Source of the DNA: Thuidium tamariscinum
Lineage: Eukaryota; Streptophyta; Bryopsida; Hypnales; Thuidiaceae
Length of the DNA: 64,000 nt
Assembly (NCBI GenBank): GCA_947034885.2
Contig: OX344749.2
Span: 45,413,682 to 45,477,681 of the forward strand
Direction of reading: 5' to 3'
Shown: positions 13,272 through 25,489 of the stretch, piece by piece
How positions within the stretch are numbered: position 1 is the first letter of the stretch
Layout of the letters: the number at the start of each line of letters is the position of its first letter
Notes under the pieces: model-generated
What the model saw: the letters and a program-made list of their open reading frames with translations, nothing else
Told to the model about the DNA's origin: nothing
Databases searched by the model: none
Made by a program: the position numbers and the translations under genes

Positions 13272-14437
13272 TGCAATAGCGGCACAATCACTCTTCCTCC
13301 GGGTAGCTGTAGTAAGCTATTTGAATCCCCGTTGGATTGTTCATTCACTTTTGTATTTTACGGTTGAAGGAATTTTATTGTTGCAGATAACGTTTTTCTC
13401 TGCTTTCAAGTGCATATGAAATTTGGCCCTCTGTATGGCAGAGAGGAAGGGAGTGTACAAAGTCAAGTTCTTCGATCAATTGATCATCTGTTGACTCTGG
13501 ATCAAAGTGGAGGAGGCTTGCATGGACAGAGGCCACAACCCTCACATTCAGAGTCGTTGTTTGAGCGCCTTGTTCGACGTTTTGATGAAGCCCCCCATGC
13601 TCTATGGCATCTCGAAGAAACAACTGTTACAGGTACAACTTTAATTTGGAATTCTGGCTTCTGGTTGTTTGGGAGTTTGGAATTCTCTTGTGGCAACGCT
13701 TTTGTGTGTTTGTGTTTGTGGCTTGCATCTGTTTTATGACCTGGTGTTCTCTGGATTGTCAATGAGCATTTTCACCTCAAATTGTCCGAGGAAGCAGTTC
13801 AGCCATGTTTTCTATCGTCAAACGAAGGTAGAGCGACCTGAAATTACTCCCTTCAAGTGCTGTGCATGTAAAGGCAAGAATTGCAGTTTTGTGGTACATA
13901 TTTTTATTATATATCTGCATTCTTTCTGGAGTTCTTTGGCTTAGCAAAAATATTGTGATTTTGCTAGGAACAACAACTCTGCCAAAACTATATTTTCTTT
14001 CACCAAAAGACTTGTGGTTGGTTGGAAGATAGAATAGCAAGTTGCACTTGCGGGGCAAATAAGAATTTGTTGCAACCAAATAGTGTCTTGTGATTTAGCT
14101 AAATGAATATTTCATGTACCATTGGTGGCCAAATTTTATAGTTGTGTAGTAATCACTTGTCTTTTATGTTCCATTTTGGATCCTTCAACATTGATAAAAA
14201 TTATGTAGGTTGCTTCTCTAGGTGCCCCATGTTTACTAGTGGGGTGGAGTCCTTGCTTTATTACGAAGTAGAGGGAATTGGATAGGGCAAAGTTGTGCAT
14301 CCAAGGACTAGTAAGGAATATGGAAAAATACCTGTTCCTAAATGATTCATCAGAGAGTCGGTACATTTTGAGGATGATTGTCTCACTATTTGTAATAGAG
14401 CACCTTCAAAGAATAAAATTGCAGCGTAAGCTAGTCA
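13272..14437. other. CWF19 3' flank; no supported gene
   Basis: Probable 3' untranslated region of the CWF19 gene followed by AT-rich spacer. An open plus-strand stretch at 13410-13640 is balanced by an equally open minus frame and resembles nothing I know. Confidence 0.4.
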
Positions 14438-15240
14438 CTAGGTGTCTGCTGTGTCCTCATCGTCAGCCATTGCCGCTCCATCGTCGTAATCTCCATTCGC
14501 AGTCTCCCCTTCAGCCGAATTTCTGTTGGATTTCCGTTTCTTGGACGTGGGTGCACCAAAACTCTTTCGCTTATCAATTTTCTTCGTGTCTTGGTCCTCC
14601 CGAAATACTGTAACAAGTGGATGATATTAAGGAAGAGGATTACTAAATGCGTTAAGGATCCCTGGTACAAACAGCGACTGATCTCTTCCAATTCACTAGG
14701 TTGGCTCTCAATTAGCAAGTTCGGCGTATGCTTGACTTGGCTAATAATGTCGTCTTTGAATGGAAATGAGATTGAGGTCTACATGAACTCCTAGTGTTAG
14801 AATAATTGCATAAGAAAACATCATAGATTGAACAAGTAAATGACTTGATCTGGAGAGTTTGGCTCTAATGAATAATCTTCCCATTCAAGAAAGCCTCTAC
14901 ATACTGGTTGAAATGCTTTGAACAGTATCTTCTACCTTCGCACACGAAATTCCAGACATTAGAACTCAATACGAGCAATTTCCGTAACTAACCCTAAAGA
15001 AACAATCCACATGCGAAGAAGTTGGAAAGTCATGCCCAATATTAAAAAAATTATCATCCTGCTTACTGTAATGATGAGACTGACCTGAAAGACAGCGCAT
15101 CAAAGGCTCAGAAAACTCTGCAAAATCCAACTCCTCCACTGCCTTGAGCACGTCGTCGGCATTGATAGTTTGCCGCTTAATTTGACTCCCGGCATATTGC
15201 ATTTGCACTTCTGGATATATTATCACCAATCGATTCCGCG
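14438..15240 (-). pseudogene. 3' half of a histone-fold protein gene (POLE3/DPB4/NF-YB-like), apparently decayed
   Basis: The family consists of small histone-fold subunits of DNA polymerase epsilon and NF-Y-like complexes. On the minus strand the stretch at about 15085-15180 encodes RQTINADDVLKAVEELDF, the diagnostic core, followed by AEFSEPLMRCLS and a good donor (GTCAGT) at 15084. A second exon at 14438-14607 continues in phase with VFREDQDTKK, a basic region, then an acidic tail ending ADDEDTADT and a TAG stop. Just upstream, pieces matching the preceding helix (SANAICRES and RLVIIY) lie in different frames. This implies at least two indels, one a 4-bp gain near 15180. No N-terminus is found next to it. 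Two well-kept exons leave a chance that the gene is real and I have mis-joined its 5' part. Confidence 0.6.
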
Positions 15241-15509
15241 ACTCTATTTCCGACCACTGAACACAGTTTGCTAAACATAACTTGAGACAAAAACAAACTC
15301 GCAGCACTCATGGCAGCGAAACCATATTCCTCTCCATGTGCACGAACTGCAGAGCTGTGGAAACGGAGGCTCTTGAATAGATCGAAGTTTGGCGTCTAGA
15401 AAGTGCCAAGGTTGCAGAATTCTGTCAATCTAGCGAATTGGGTACATGTTTTAGCAAATCCACAGTCAACTCTGATCTTGTTGATCGAAACGTACATTCA
15501 AACTCATTC

Positions 15510-16357
15510 TCTCAATGTAGGACTCTCATGTTCAGGCGTACGTTTTCGACATCTAAATATATTTGAAGGGCTGGTTTGGGAACATGGTAGCAATTGGGTC
15601 GTAGTAAGGTGCGGTTCTTTCAAACAGGCTCGAACACAGTCCGTTGAAATCTAAGTTGATTGCCTGACGTACCCAGACTGATCGATCGACACAGGAGAAT
15701 TTTGTGTGCAAATTGAAGTCCTTTTGTGTCCAAATTCCATTCCTTGTGTCAATATAATCCCCAATGTATAGAAACAGTCTGGACATGAAACTGACAGAGC
15801 TCTCTTCAAAACTTCCAGAGATGGACATTTCGAATAATATCTCCAGTGAGTGAGAGATTTCGTAAGCACGAACCAGGAGCCCGGCCACGGGACATTGGCT
15901 ATGGAAGTAATGGAACTCTTCAAAACTTCCATCGAATGATGGACGTTAATTAATCAAGGACTTGGACTGCAGTACATGTGAGGTTCCATATGCACGCACG
16001 AGGAGTCCATTCGGACATGGGACTATGGAATTTCTTCCAAAGCATCCTCACCAGATGAACATTAAGATCTTCAACTCCAGTGTACGTGCATGAGCTTTGG
16101 CACAGAGTCGACCAGGCACTCACCAGGACCCGGAGAGCGTGGCCACAAACTGCACTTGCGGAGCCGGATGCAACGGCTGTGCCAACCCCACCGCCAGCTC
16201 CGTTAGCACCATCCGCCTGGGCTCTCCGCCGAAGTCCGACCTCACAAACTGCGGCAACGACGAGTAATTAAACCGTAGTCACGAAACAGAGCAGATTCCA
16301 GGCCAAGACGACCACAAGCAGACTTCCTGCACTCCTGCTACTCGATCCCATCGCCAT
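15510..16357 (-). pseudogene. Truncated tandem copy of the cupin gene's first exon and intron
   Basis: Positions 16104-16357 copy exon 1 of the cupin-like gene (19138-19575), and 15510-16100 copy its adjoining intron (about 18200-19130). Shared segments include GACTCTCATGTTCAGG, the CTCGAACACAGTCC segment and a signal-peptide start in the same orientation (ATG at 16357, MAMGSSSRSAGSLL). About 165 bp of the coding exon are missing (gene positions about 19287-19457), covering the Pro-rich linker and start of the fold. The frame meets a TAA soon after the signal sequence. No copy of exon 2 was found. It is therefore a non-functional segmental duplicate. Confidence 0.8.
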
Positions 16358-16836
16358 CGATGTATACATGCATACACTGGTAGCCCGACTGTTAGTAGCT
16401 CTTCCTTCTCCTTCAATTTGCTCCCTGCTCTTGCTACTACTGATGTCTGGCTATTCCGGCGAGATTTTGTAAGAACTTGGCTTGTAATCAAACGCTTGCT
16501 ACTTTCATAATGGTAGGATATGACTTCACTCATGAACAATTAATAGAGTATATCGACCAGGCAGGGAGCTAGAAGGCCCGCACTCGCTCCGAGATAATTA
16601 ATTGCCAGAAAGTCACTGAAGGCATGGCGGCCGGTGACATCGTTTTAAGACTGCTGCAAGCTTCACTGCAACAAGGTTTCCCTAATACAAAGCTTTCAGT
16701 CTCTGGTTCTGTGGTGTGGCGGCATCATTGTCGTGCTTGGGAAGGATAGTGACGGATAGTGACGGGTAGACTTGACTGACTGGTTTTGTGGTGCGGCAGC
16801 AGCATCATTGTTGTGCTTGTAAGAGAGGTTTCAACA

Positions 16837-17009
16837 GATATTTCGTTAAAATGGCGGTATTCCTACGCCATTTTTCCATTCATTTTCCAGGACGGGGATA
16901 GATTTCAGACTTCAGGGTCTTAAAATCTAGGACAGGTATACAGTTTAAACCGCACAGTCTCAACCTGAAATGCCAAGTTTGTGGCATACCGCCATTTTAA
17001 CGAAATATC
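16837..17009. mobile_element. MITE with 24-bp perfect terminal inverted repeats
   Basis: A 173-bp element with a perfect inverted repeat at 16837-16860 and 16986-17009, containing CGTTAAAATGGCGGTAT and its complement. The interior has no open frame. A target duplication is not obvious, so the superfamily is undetermined. Confidence 0.75.
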
Positions 17010-17447
17010 CGTTTTTCTTACCTTGTTGAAGGGTTAAAGGGAAAGACCAGTGCTCAATGTTTGTTTTTATTCTTACTTCTCATAGATCTCTAGGAGCTTC
17101 TAATTCAAGCTCCTCGATCACATGCTCAAAGCAATACACAATAACTTGTACTGCAGATCAACTAGTACACCACCCTCACAAGCTGATTGCGGTGTGTTTC
17201 CATTTAAGCCGATCAACATTACAAAAGCAACATTACCAAGCCTAACAAAAATCTGGTCAATCTCATCTACTTCTCAAAGTAGAATCCATAGGCAGGAGGT
17301 TCCCTAACCCCTAAAATGCCACATCTTGAAGAGTAAATTTAAAACTTGACTGGATGTGATCTGATGTGCATCAAGGTGGCGGTTGTTCTGCCAGAGTGAC
17401 AGGACTTCGAAGAAGTCGACTGTAGCTGATGTGCATGTGTCAGCCAT

Positions 17448-19575
17448 TCAAAAAGGGCAAACATTGTCCACTTGGGGAGGCCTGGTGATTTGCACCACCA
17501 ACTGCTGGCAAGGCTCGTTGCCGACGGTGCCGGAGTAGTGCTGCGGGATTTTGTCCGCGGGGGAATTCTTGGTGTTGTCTTGGAAGAGCAAGTCTCCCTT
17601 CACGAACTCGTGGCGCGTTCCATCCGTGGTCTCAATGTACCTGGAATTTAAACAAAACGCAATCAACGCAGTCCAAGTGTGAAAATCTTACAGCACATCA
17701 AGTTTCAGAGCTTTCCTTGTATTGCTGCTACAGAAATGACAAACAAGATGCAGAAATTTGAGCTTCCGTGGAGAAAAACAAAAAAATGACCCCAAAAATG
17801 GCTGACCAGTGTCACCCGTTAATACAACATTCAGCTAGAGTTGCAAGCTCAATCGAGACGTCCCATGAGGCTCGATTACATCTGCTGGAACAGCAGACAA
17901 AAAATTCGGAGTTTGCCATATTGGGTTGTACGTATATTACGCAATGTTTGTTTCACTGGAGTCTTTCAGATCGCCAATATTGTGACCTTCAAGTGCAACA
18001 TTTCAGCGCCTTAACTACAAGGTTCCTGGCAGTAAATGGCTATAGCTCGAATACATTTAATTTTCTTTACAAGCGGAAGGTTTTGTGGGCAATTGGAAGA
18101 CGAATTCAGATTCTTTTAACATCATGTATTTTTTGGCACCGTATGAATGAACTATGAATTTTCAAAGTGCTCATTAAAGGTATTAATACCAAGATTCATC
18201 CTAGACTCTCATGTTCAGGAGTACATTTTCGACACATAAATATTTGAAGGGGTCACCTTGGGAACATGGTTTTGCAATTAGGTCGGTTTGCAATAGGCAA
18301 CAAGGTCGCAATAAGGTGCGGATCCCTTGACCAAGCTCGAACACAGTCCATTGTGATTCAAGTTGTTTCTCTTGCACTAATTCTAAGAAAACTTTCCCAA
18401 GCTGCCTCAACACAAACCCACATGAAAAAATTTAATGAACTCCGTTCCAGAAGGCGAAGCAGTCGTAGGACTCCAGCGGGAATTCAAGAGTGAACCTGGG
18501 AATCGAATAAACATCTGGGAACCAGTGATTCAAGCGCTTGCCTAATACTTCGGGATGTGAAACGAGCTGGATGGAAGCTACGTTCAGAAATCCTAAAACT
18601 TAGAGAATCTCCGCAGTGGACTGCCAAACGTACGTAAAACGGAGATTAGCACAGGAAAAAATAATTGAAAATCCGGTATGAAAATTGGGCAAATTAGTAT
18701 CTTTTGTGTCCAAATTCCATTCCTTGTGTACCCCTCGTGTTTCCTTTTGTATCGACACAGTCTGGACAGTCATGCACTGACAGAACTCTTTCAAACTTCC
18801 AGAGATGGACATTTTGAGTTTCTACAGTGTTTGATTTCGCAAGCACGAACTAGGGTCGGAGACCACCGAACACCAATTGGCTACGGAATTCTTCAACACT
18901 TCCATCGAGTGATGGACGTTAAGCTAGGATTTTGACTCCGGGGTGAGGTTTCAATGCAATTCATAAGAACGTACCAGCTTGGAGCCGGAGAGCGTGACAA
19001 CGAACGAACTGTAGTCTGTGTATCGATCCAAGTGTATCTAACACTGGACATGGATTATGGAATTTCTTCCAAAACTTCCTGACATGGACAATATATTCTT
19101 CAACTCCAGGGTGTGTGAGATTTGGCTCAGAGTCAGGCACTCACCACGATCCGGAGAGCGTGGCCACGAACTGCACTTGCGGAGCCGGGTGCAACGGCTG
19201 CGCCAATCCCACCGCCAGCTCCGTGAGCACCATCGTCGTGGGCACTCCGCCGAAGTCCGACCTCACGAACTGCGGCAGCGACGAGAACACCGTCAGGTTG
19301 AACCCGTGCATCGTGCAACTGGTGAAGTGCGTCTCGCCTTCCTGGTCCGCCCACAGCTGGTAATATGCGAAGTCCTGCGGCTGGGCACTGGTCGGAGTCG
19401 GTGCAGGACTTGGAGACAGACTTGGAGAGCCAGTTGGAGCGTCGTCTAGAGCTGCTGCTACTCCTGTAACCATGAAACCGAGCAGAGTCCAGGCCAAGAC
19501 GACGACGACGACTACAGTCAGGCTTCCTGCTCTCCTGCTACTCGATCCCGTCGCCATAGCCATCACAATCGCCAT
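17448..19575 (-). CDS. Secreted cupin-fold protein, function unknown
   Basis: Two exons, 19145-19575 and 17448-17640, join across a 1.5-kb intron (donor GTGAGT, phase 2; acceptor CCAG) to give 207 aa. Residues 1-41 look like a signal peptide with the core TVVVVVVLAWTLLGFMV. A Pro/Ser/Thr-rich linker follows (about 46-66), then a small domain beginning DFAYYQLWADQEGETHF (68-84). The exon junction falls in a beta-rich stretch (LSGSWYIETTDGTRHEFVKG), the usual G..I.T.DG...F..GD pattern of cupins, followed by DLLFQDN and QHYSGTVGNEPCQQLVVQI. The metal-binding His pattern of enzymatic cupins is only partly present, so I do not assign a reaction. The first Met of three (19575) is chosen; MAMATG just inside is an alternative. 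A decayed copy of the 5' part lies just downstream. Confidence 0.8.
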
Positions 19576-20427
19576 CGATATCGATATAGATATCGATTTC
19601 TCTCTTCTGTCGCCTTTGCTCCCAGCTCTTGCTAACTTACTACTGATGTCTAGCTAGTTCAAGGTACAGTCGCGGACAGTTGCTGCAAAGATTGCTGCAT
19701 AACTTACAGTGAGCTCATCTAAGTTAGATGTAGAGAGCTACAGTACCTGTGAGAAAAGTCTTGGTAGGCGGCAGGAAGAAAATCTAGCTAAGCTAAGCTC
19801 CAGGAGACTGGTGATCGGAGCTAGCTGTGAGCTACTGAGCTGTGACTGGAGGATGTCCAATTGTCCAGCTTTCGGTATTCAGTGTGAGTTTCGTTAACTG
19901 AATCTTCCGTCGTTGCACTCATGCAAGGAAAAGAAACTCGTGTTGGGAACTTGGGATGCTTTGCAAGGGGTTACGTGCGCCAGTCGTGACGTTGCATGTC
20001 AGAGGATTCAGTTCGGTGTGGGGGAGCTTTTTGGGCGAAAATTGAAAAGTGTGCTCACATTGATTTTGGGGATGTGCACACTGAGTGACGACGGCATGCG
20101 GTTTGGGAAGAGCATTGGGAATAAGTTACACTTGGACCGCTTTGATTTGACATTCTGACCCCCAGTCTATCTCCTCAATGATATTCTACAGTAACGTAGA
20201 AAGGAATCCTACACTTCAGTTGAATGGCAGTCACGCTATGATCACATGTTGGACACTTGTGACACATTCAAACTAGAAAGGTAGAGCCACCCATACCGGA
20301 TCACTTAACATCTGAACGCCACAGGGGATTGTTTTCAGACCTCCATATCTGGAAGACTAAGGCTAAAACACCCATTCTCGCACCTGTTCCTTGTAATGGA
20401 TTGTAGATTCACTCAAAAGTGTGAGTA
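19576..20427. other. Cupin gene upstream region
   Basis: Upstream of the minus-strand cupin gene. A GATATC-rich palindromic run (about 19575-19600) sits at the leader. Beyond it no coding signal is recognised before the MITE at 20428. Confidence 0.4.
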
Positions 20428-20837
20428 AGGTAGAAGGTCCTGAAATGGACCATCTAAGCATTGAATCTGAATTTCGGGCAGGTGAAACTTCTTGAGATAC
20501 TTTTCAGTAAATTTTTATTGAAAGACAAGAGGAATCGGCATCTAACCCAAGTTGTTTTACATTTTTTGGATCATTTTTGAATTAGTTATGAATTTTCAAA
20601 TGAGATGTGTTGTAGGTCCCTATTTATGATCCTAGGTCCTTCTTGAAGTGTTCATTGTAGCTTCCAAAGAAAAATGGGAAAAGTAAGGGAAATGATTGGC
20701 TCTTAGAATGATGAATAATATTTTTCTTGATTCATTCAATGACTACGGAGGTCAATTTGGTAACCACATCCAGTCCATTCAACCACCATTTATAGGATCC
20801 ATTCTTAATACCCGCTCTATTTCAAGACCTCCTACCT
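20428..20837 (+). mobile_element. TA-flanked Stowaway-like MITE, family B copy 1
   Basis: The left tip AGGTAGAAGGTC and right tip GACCTCCTACCT are near-perfect inverted repeats, each bordered by TA (20426-20427 and 20838-20839). The left 200 bp match copies at 46702, 58688, 60635 and 62130 (GGGCAGGTGAAAC, GGCATCTAACCCAAGTTGTT). The interior differs from the other copies after the first half, making it about 100 bp longer. It is non-coding. Confidence 0.8.
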
Positions 20838-20847
20838 TAGAGTTCCC

Positions 20848-21160
20848 CTAATGTGTTCATCACATGTGTGATTGAAATTTGTTGACACAATTGAAGGACA
20901 CATAGAAAAATCTAGTTGGCTAACTGCTAATTTTTGTAGGGTTCAGTTTTGGGGGCACCTACAAGACAGTTTCACAGGTGTAGGGAGCCAACACTTTGAA
21001 AATTTGTAGAAATTACATACTATATCCGAAAATTTTATTTTCATTTGGAATATTCATGATTTTCACTCACTAATACTAGAAAAATATCATTTTTAGAAAA
21101 CATTGCCTCCAACTCTACTGAATTCCTTATTTGGACGTTTTTGGGCGTTTCCACTGTAGG
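20848..21160 (+). repeat. Dispersed repeat family A, copy 2
   Basis: Matches 59711-60042 in reverse over nearly its whole length, with markers GTTCAGTTTTGGGGGCACCT, AGGGAGCCAACACTTTGAAA and TCCTTATTTGGAC. It abuts the family B MITE on its left and another MITE on its right. Confidence 0.8.
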
Positions 21161-21183
21161 TTCATCAAACTGAACTTTATAAT

Positions 21184-21456
21184 CATTAGAAGAAATTTGA
21201 GGGCATTAGGAGACTGCGGGTTCCCGGACTACGGGAATGCAGTTTGTGCCCTGTGAACTCGAATCCTACGTGGTCGAGACACTGCCAAGTAATAAATTTT
21301 TTTTTTTCAAATTTTTTTTGGACTTATTTTCATATTTCAGGACCCAATTTTTTTTTTTTTTGATAGAAGTCGGCCTGACAGGGGTTAGCGGCATTGGGAG
21401 CCGTTTCGGGAACAGACTCGAAACGGCCCTGTAATGCCCTCAGATTTCATCTAATG
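21184..21456. mobile_element. MITE with about 24-bp terminal inverted repeats
   Basis: A 273-bp element. The left end CATTAGAAGAAATTTGAGGG and the reverse complement of the right end, CATTAGATGAAATCTGAGGG, differ at two positions. The inside is GC-rich at both shoulders with T-tracts between and no credible frame. No clear target duplication was seen. Confidence 0.7.
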
Positions 21457-23310
21457 GTTTTCATTCTTATGGTGGATTATCTAAAGAAGTACATTTGGAC
21501 CCATGAGGTTGTTGGCTATAAATCTATACATTAAAGAATGCAACAACCAATTCAAATTCAAGTTATGCTGCTTTTTCTAAAAGAGTCCTATCTTCAAAGC
21601 TATTTGGTTTGTGACACTTAGAGATTAAGCAAACTTAGGATAGATGAGGAGGAGTTTGAGCCATTGGAAGTTTTTCTCATGTAGTAATAAAAAATATTGA
21701 CATTGTGAATTTTTTATAATTGTTCCGTTGGTTGAATTGTAACAGGTTTTTGGAAAAGCAAGCAATGGCCAATTGATGAGGATTTCATTGCAAATTCTAT
21801 AGAAATTGGTATCTTAAACCAATTTAGTGATTGATGTTTGAATTGACGAAGGTTTGAGGTGCAATTTTTGATTACTATTGATTAATCAATTCTATAAACA
21901 GAATCACAACAAGGAGATAAGTCCAAGAAGGCGGAGAAGAAATACGTTTGGTTTGGCGTAGCTGCCTCGACTACACATATTTTGAGTAAATACATGTAAT
22001 TAGAAATTTTAATATTTATCTTTGAAATTTTTCATATAACATGTGGTTAAGGAATATCTTGAAGGACCAACAATTTTGGTAACTTTACACCATATAGTTT
22101 AAAAGTTATTGTATGATATGTTGTTTCTTTCTCAATTGGGTAGTCTAGGCAGATTTGAAATAATGACCTTATTGAGAAATAAAAATTTTAAATTAGCTTT
22201 CTAGACTTGTATATGCATGGAAAGCTTAAAATCATTGTGTTTCTTTTATTAGGATTCTTAGGATGCATACAATTATAGATTCTATATCCTAGAATAAACT
22301 ATTAAGTCCATTATTTAACTCAATTTCCAATAGTTTTAGAAAAAAAAATAAAAACATTAGGTATAGGTTCCTATTTACAACATTGCAACCATTGAAATTG
22401 ACATTTTTCTATTTGATAAATAAATTTTTAACAATTTAGTATTTTGAATCATTCTCTACTTTTCTCTACTTACGATTTTTTTCCTATATGATGTACAACT
22501 CCATATGATTTGAAAATCTCTAAACATGTAACCTACTTGCTATAAAAAATGAATTTGGAAAGTAACAACCATTTTGGACATTTTTTCATAGCAATGTGGA
22601 CTTATGAAGTGCAAGTGCTCATTTTTTTGTACAACCAACAAATGATTTTTTGTCAATTCAAATGCTATATCTTACAATCTACGTAGTAGAAAATTTTGAA
22701 TTTTTTTTGTATCTCTTCAAAATAGTATACTACAAGATCTCATGGTTACATGTGCCAAAAATGTTATTTTTCTAAAGTTTGTACTTATACTAAAAATGGA
22801 AATTTTGAAGTATTTAAAGTGAAAACATGGTCAAGTAACTTTAGGAGTTAAAGTAGTAAAATCAATAAAATACACAAAATCAAATTTGACTATTTGTAAA
22901 AACTCTACTTGAAACTCTATAGAGATGGTCATTCACCAAAAGAACCACCAAAATACACCATATACACACCATATATACACCAAATATACACCAAATACTC
23001 AAGATGCAACATACCAAGATCTCCCACATGTGAGAAATTCATTCTTCTAACTCAAAGCATCAAATACAAGAAACTGTTATGGGACAAGCGATGGATGCAT
23101 TGCTGACCATCAAAACCTTGAATCGATGTGTAACACAAAAATCAAATTCTAAGAATGTTGTGTACATGAGTTTGGTTCTCAGAAAACAGCAACATGGAGC
23201 TGTCAAATATATCGACCATGACAACCACGAAAGCTCTGATGCTATCATAGACAGGATTACAAAATTCAGAAGAGCGCAAAAAACCAGAAGACCTAAGACA
23301 TTCTAAAAAG
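21457..23310. other. AT-rich spacer, nothing recognised
   Basis: AT-rich sequence without supported genes. A short run of ACACCA/TATACACC microsatellite-like sequence occurs at about 22945-23000. Small frames near 23079-23306 show no family resemblance. Confidence 0.45.
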
Positions 23311-23497
23311 GTGCAGCACGTAAGGAAATGGATGAAAATCTTGGCGCTCTCAGGCCGTCAGAAAACGCAAGCAGCGCATCCTAGTTCACAGCCACGTCCC
23401 GCTCTTCCCTGTACTACTCCTGCGCCAGCTCCTGCAGCTTCGTCTTCACCACACGCTTCACGTTAGCCAGCAACAAGTCCTCGCTCTCTGCTCCCAT
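23311..23497 (-). pseudogene. 5' fragment of a histone-fold protein gene (POLE3/DPB4/NF-YB-like)
   Basis: Reading the minus strand from an ATG at 23497 gives MGAESEDLLLANVKRVVKTK, then LQELAQE, a TAG, YREERDVAVN, a second TAG, and DALLAFSD. After a frame change comes AKIFIHFLT. This follows the order of the family's N-terminal half (IVRRVVKEKL, then DALLAFSES, then ARIFIHYLSATA). Two nonsense codons and a frameshift within 190 bp mark it as dead. Homology stops at about 23311. The complementary half of a similar gene lies at 14438-15240 on the same strand. Confidence 0.65.
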
Positions 23498-24351
23498 CGG
23501 TTCACACAAAACCCTAGCTCCTCAAAACAGAAAGAAAGGAAAAGAAACCGAAACACCAGCTTATTACAGATTTGTGCCCTCAAAAAGATTCTTCAAAAAT
23601 TTGATACATTGCTTGATACCACAGTTCTACGATTCCGCACAAGGTCCCAATCTCGCAATTACTTAATCCATCACCAAATATCACGGAGGTTTGGAAGCTC
23701 TGGGAAAAATATGGCGTGGCTCGAAAGATAAGCAACCCCACGAATGGTCGATATTTGCATCGGGAAAAAGCACGGTACATTGAGGGTACGTACCCCGGGA
23801 GAACGCCGAAGTTCCCCGTCAGACAAGACAATCACTTGCTCCTGAATCTTGTAGAAGTTGCACATGTCTCCCAAAATTGACAAAGAATCATGATTTTGAT
23901 GAAGAATGACATGCTTTGCTTGGGTAGTGGCGAGGAATCCCTTCTTAATAAGTCATTTCTTTGGGGTATCGGATTAATTTCGATACCTAAGATTTATTTC
24001 TGCTGCACCATTACAGACTTGAATGCGTTTCACTCAACCCTCTTCGTTGTGACCTTCAACAACATCCAGCACACATGCCACACTATCATGTCGCACATTA
24101 TAACTGCGTCATTGTTAGAAGTTGGCACCCCAAATGGTACAACAGATGAGGTTTGCTCCGAATCAGGCTAACCTTGGGTTTTAATGGGACTCTCCTTTAT
24201 TATATGCAGTTGTGAAGAACCCTCAACCCGTGAAGAATTCAGGGAGTGTGAAGAGAAACGGAGAAGGAGCTCGTTCTGCTGTGATTCCGGTGGAGTTAAA
24301 GGGAAACAAGATTTTGATCTGCCATTCGATTTTTTTCTAGTTTTGCCTCTT
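23498..24351. other. DNAJC17 3' flank; no supported gene
   Basis: Between the histone-fold fragment and the DNAJC17 stop. A minus-strand frame at about 23671-23883 has ordinary-looking composition but no recognised homology or splice partner. Positions 24168-24351 are probably 3' untranslated. Confidence 0.4.
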
Positions 24352-25489
24352 TTAGCTTGCATTAGCTCCGGGGAGGAGAGGTACTACCAACAGAGGATTA
24401 GAGTACTCTCCACACACATTTTCGGTGGCTTTTACTGCTGCCTGCTTAGTGACCATGACTATCAACGCAGATCGCTTCTTGCGAGACTTCCCTGACTTGA
24501 CCACTAAATCCTCTACAGCACCGAATTCTTCAAAAATTTGTTTTAGTTCAGTTGCCGAGTAATCCCCAGCGCCTCCCTCAAAGCACGTCCACGAAACTTT
24601 AAGTGTCCTTTCTGCATGCGAAGCATCTACATCAGAACTTTGCGGCGGAACCTCAACTCTCTCCGAAGGAACCGTCCCGAAACCGAAAACCGGAGGGTCA
24701 GAATCTCGCTCGCGAGCATCAACACCAGCAGAATTTCCCTGATCGAAAGACGGAGGTATATTGAATTGTCGACCGCGCTTCTTGGATATCCTTGCAATCT
24801 CAGCTTTCAATCGCCTACTCACATCCTCCCCTTCAGATTTGACCTGTCTCTCCCTTTCATATGCTTTCTCTTTCTCAGCTAAATCCCGCATCATCTTCTG
24901 ACGCTTCTCACTCTGCCTGTTTTCTTTCTGCGCCCGCTCCTTTCGAACCCGCTGTAATTCATCATACGAAGCTCGAGCTTTCTCATCACTTAATATATCA
25001 TATGCCTTCTGCAACTTCTGAAACTCAACAGCTGCATCCAAAACATCAAAGGCAAATTATGAGAACAATAATCCTCAACATTCTCACCGACATAAACGCA
25101 AACACGAAACCTAAAATTCGCGTCCGAAATGTTACATCGACAAACCAACTCCATATTACGACGGGAGTCTTTAGGGTTTAGGGTTATGTAAAAAGGTCTG
25201 AGTAAACGCCGATCATGCCTCTCGGTTATCCGATCAATTTAGACTAACCTGTTTTCAGTCCCAAACCTAATTCAATACTTCATAGAGGAGGAGTAAAGAC
25301 AGGGTAAATCAAATAATCTCCAGAAAAAAACACCAGAAAAGAAACAAACGCACCAGCAACAGGATCATCGCCACGCTTATCAGGATGAAGCTCAAGAGCC
25401 CGCTTGCGATAAGCCTTCCTAATGAGCGCGTGCACCACCTGCGGTCCGGACTCTCCCAGCCGCAACACAGCGTACAAGTCCTCTTCCAT
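24352..25489 (-). CDS. DNAJC17: DNAJC17-like J-domain protein with C-terminal RRM
   Basis: DNAJC17 proteins are nuclear Hsp40-type co-chaperones tied to the spliceosome. Two exons, 25354-25489 and 24352-25031, join in phase 1 (donor GTGCGT, acceptor GCAG) to give 271 aa. The J-domain is at 1-75 with LYAVL near the start, the catalytic HPD at 35-37 and AYDILSD at 55-61. A long Lys/Glu/Arg-rich helical region follows (about 75-135). An RRM-like domain starts with RTLKVSW (187-193) and ends NPLLVVPLL. The domain order and length match human DNAJC17 (about 300 aa). The ATG at 25489 is the first in frame and gives the family's usual J-domain start. This start lies in an inverted repeat (separate entry). 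The intron carries a telomere-like TTAGGGTTTAGGG at 25171. Confidence 0.92.

Noticed and set aside
17768-18157. A 129-residue plus-strand frame
   Set aside because: It lies inside the intron of the minus-strand cupin gene, begins at a non-ATG codon and shows no recognisable domain.
14438-23497. One intact histone-fold gene spliced across 8 kb
   Set aside because: The 5' fragment has two in-frame stops and a frameshift and the middle helix is out of frame at 15.2 kb; the cupin gene on the same strand lies between.
23671-23883. A minus-strand frame containing LGDMCNFYKIQEQVIVL
   Set aside because: The composition is protein-like but no family was recognised, and no flanking exons with matching splice phase were found.
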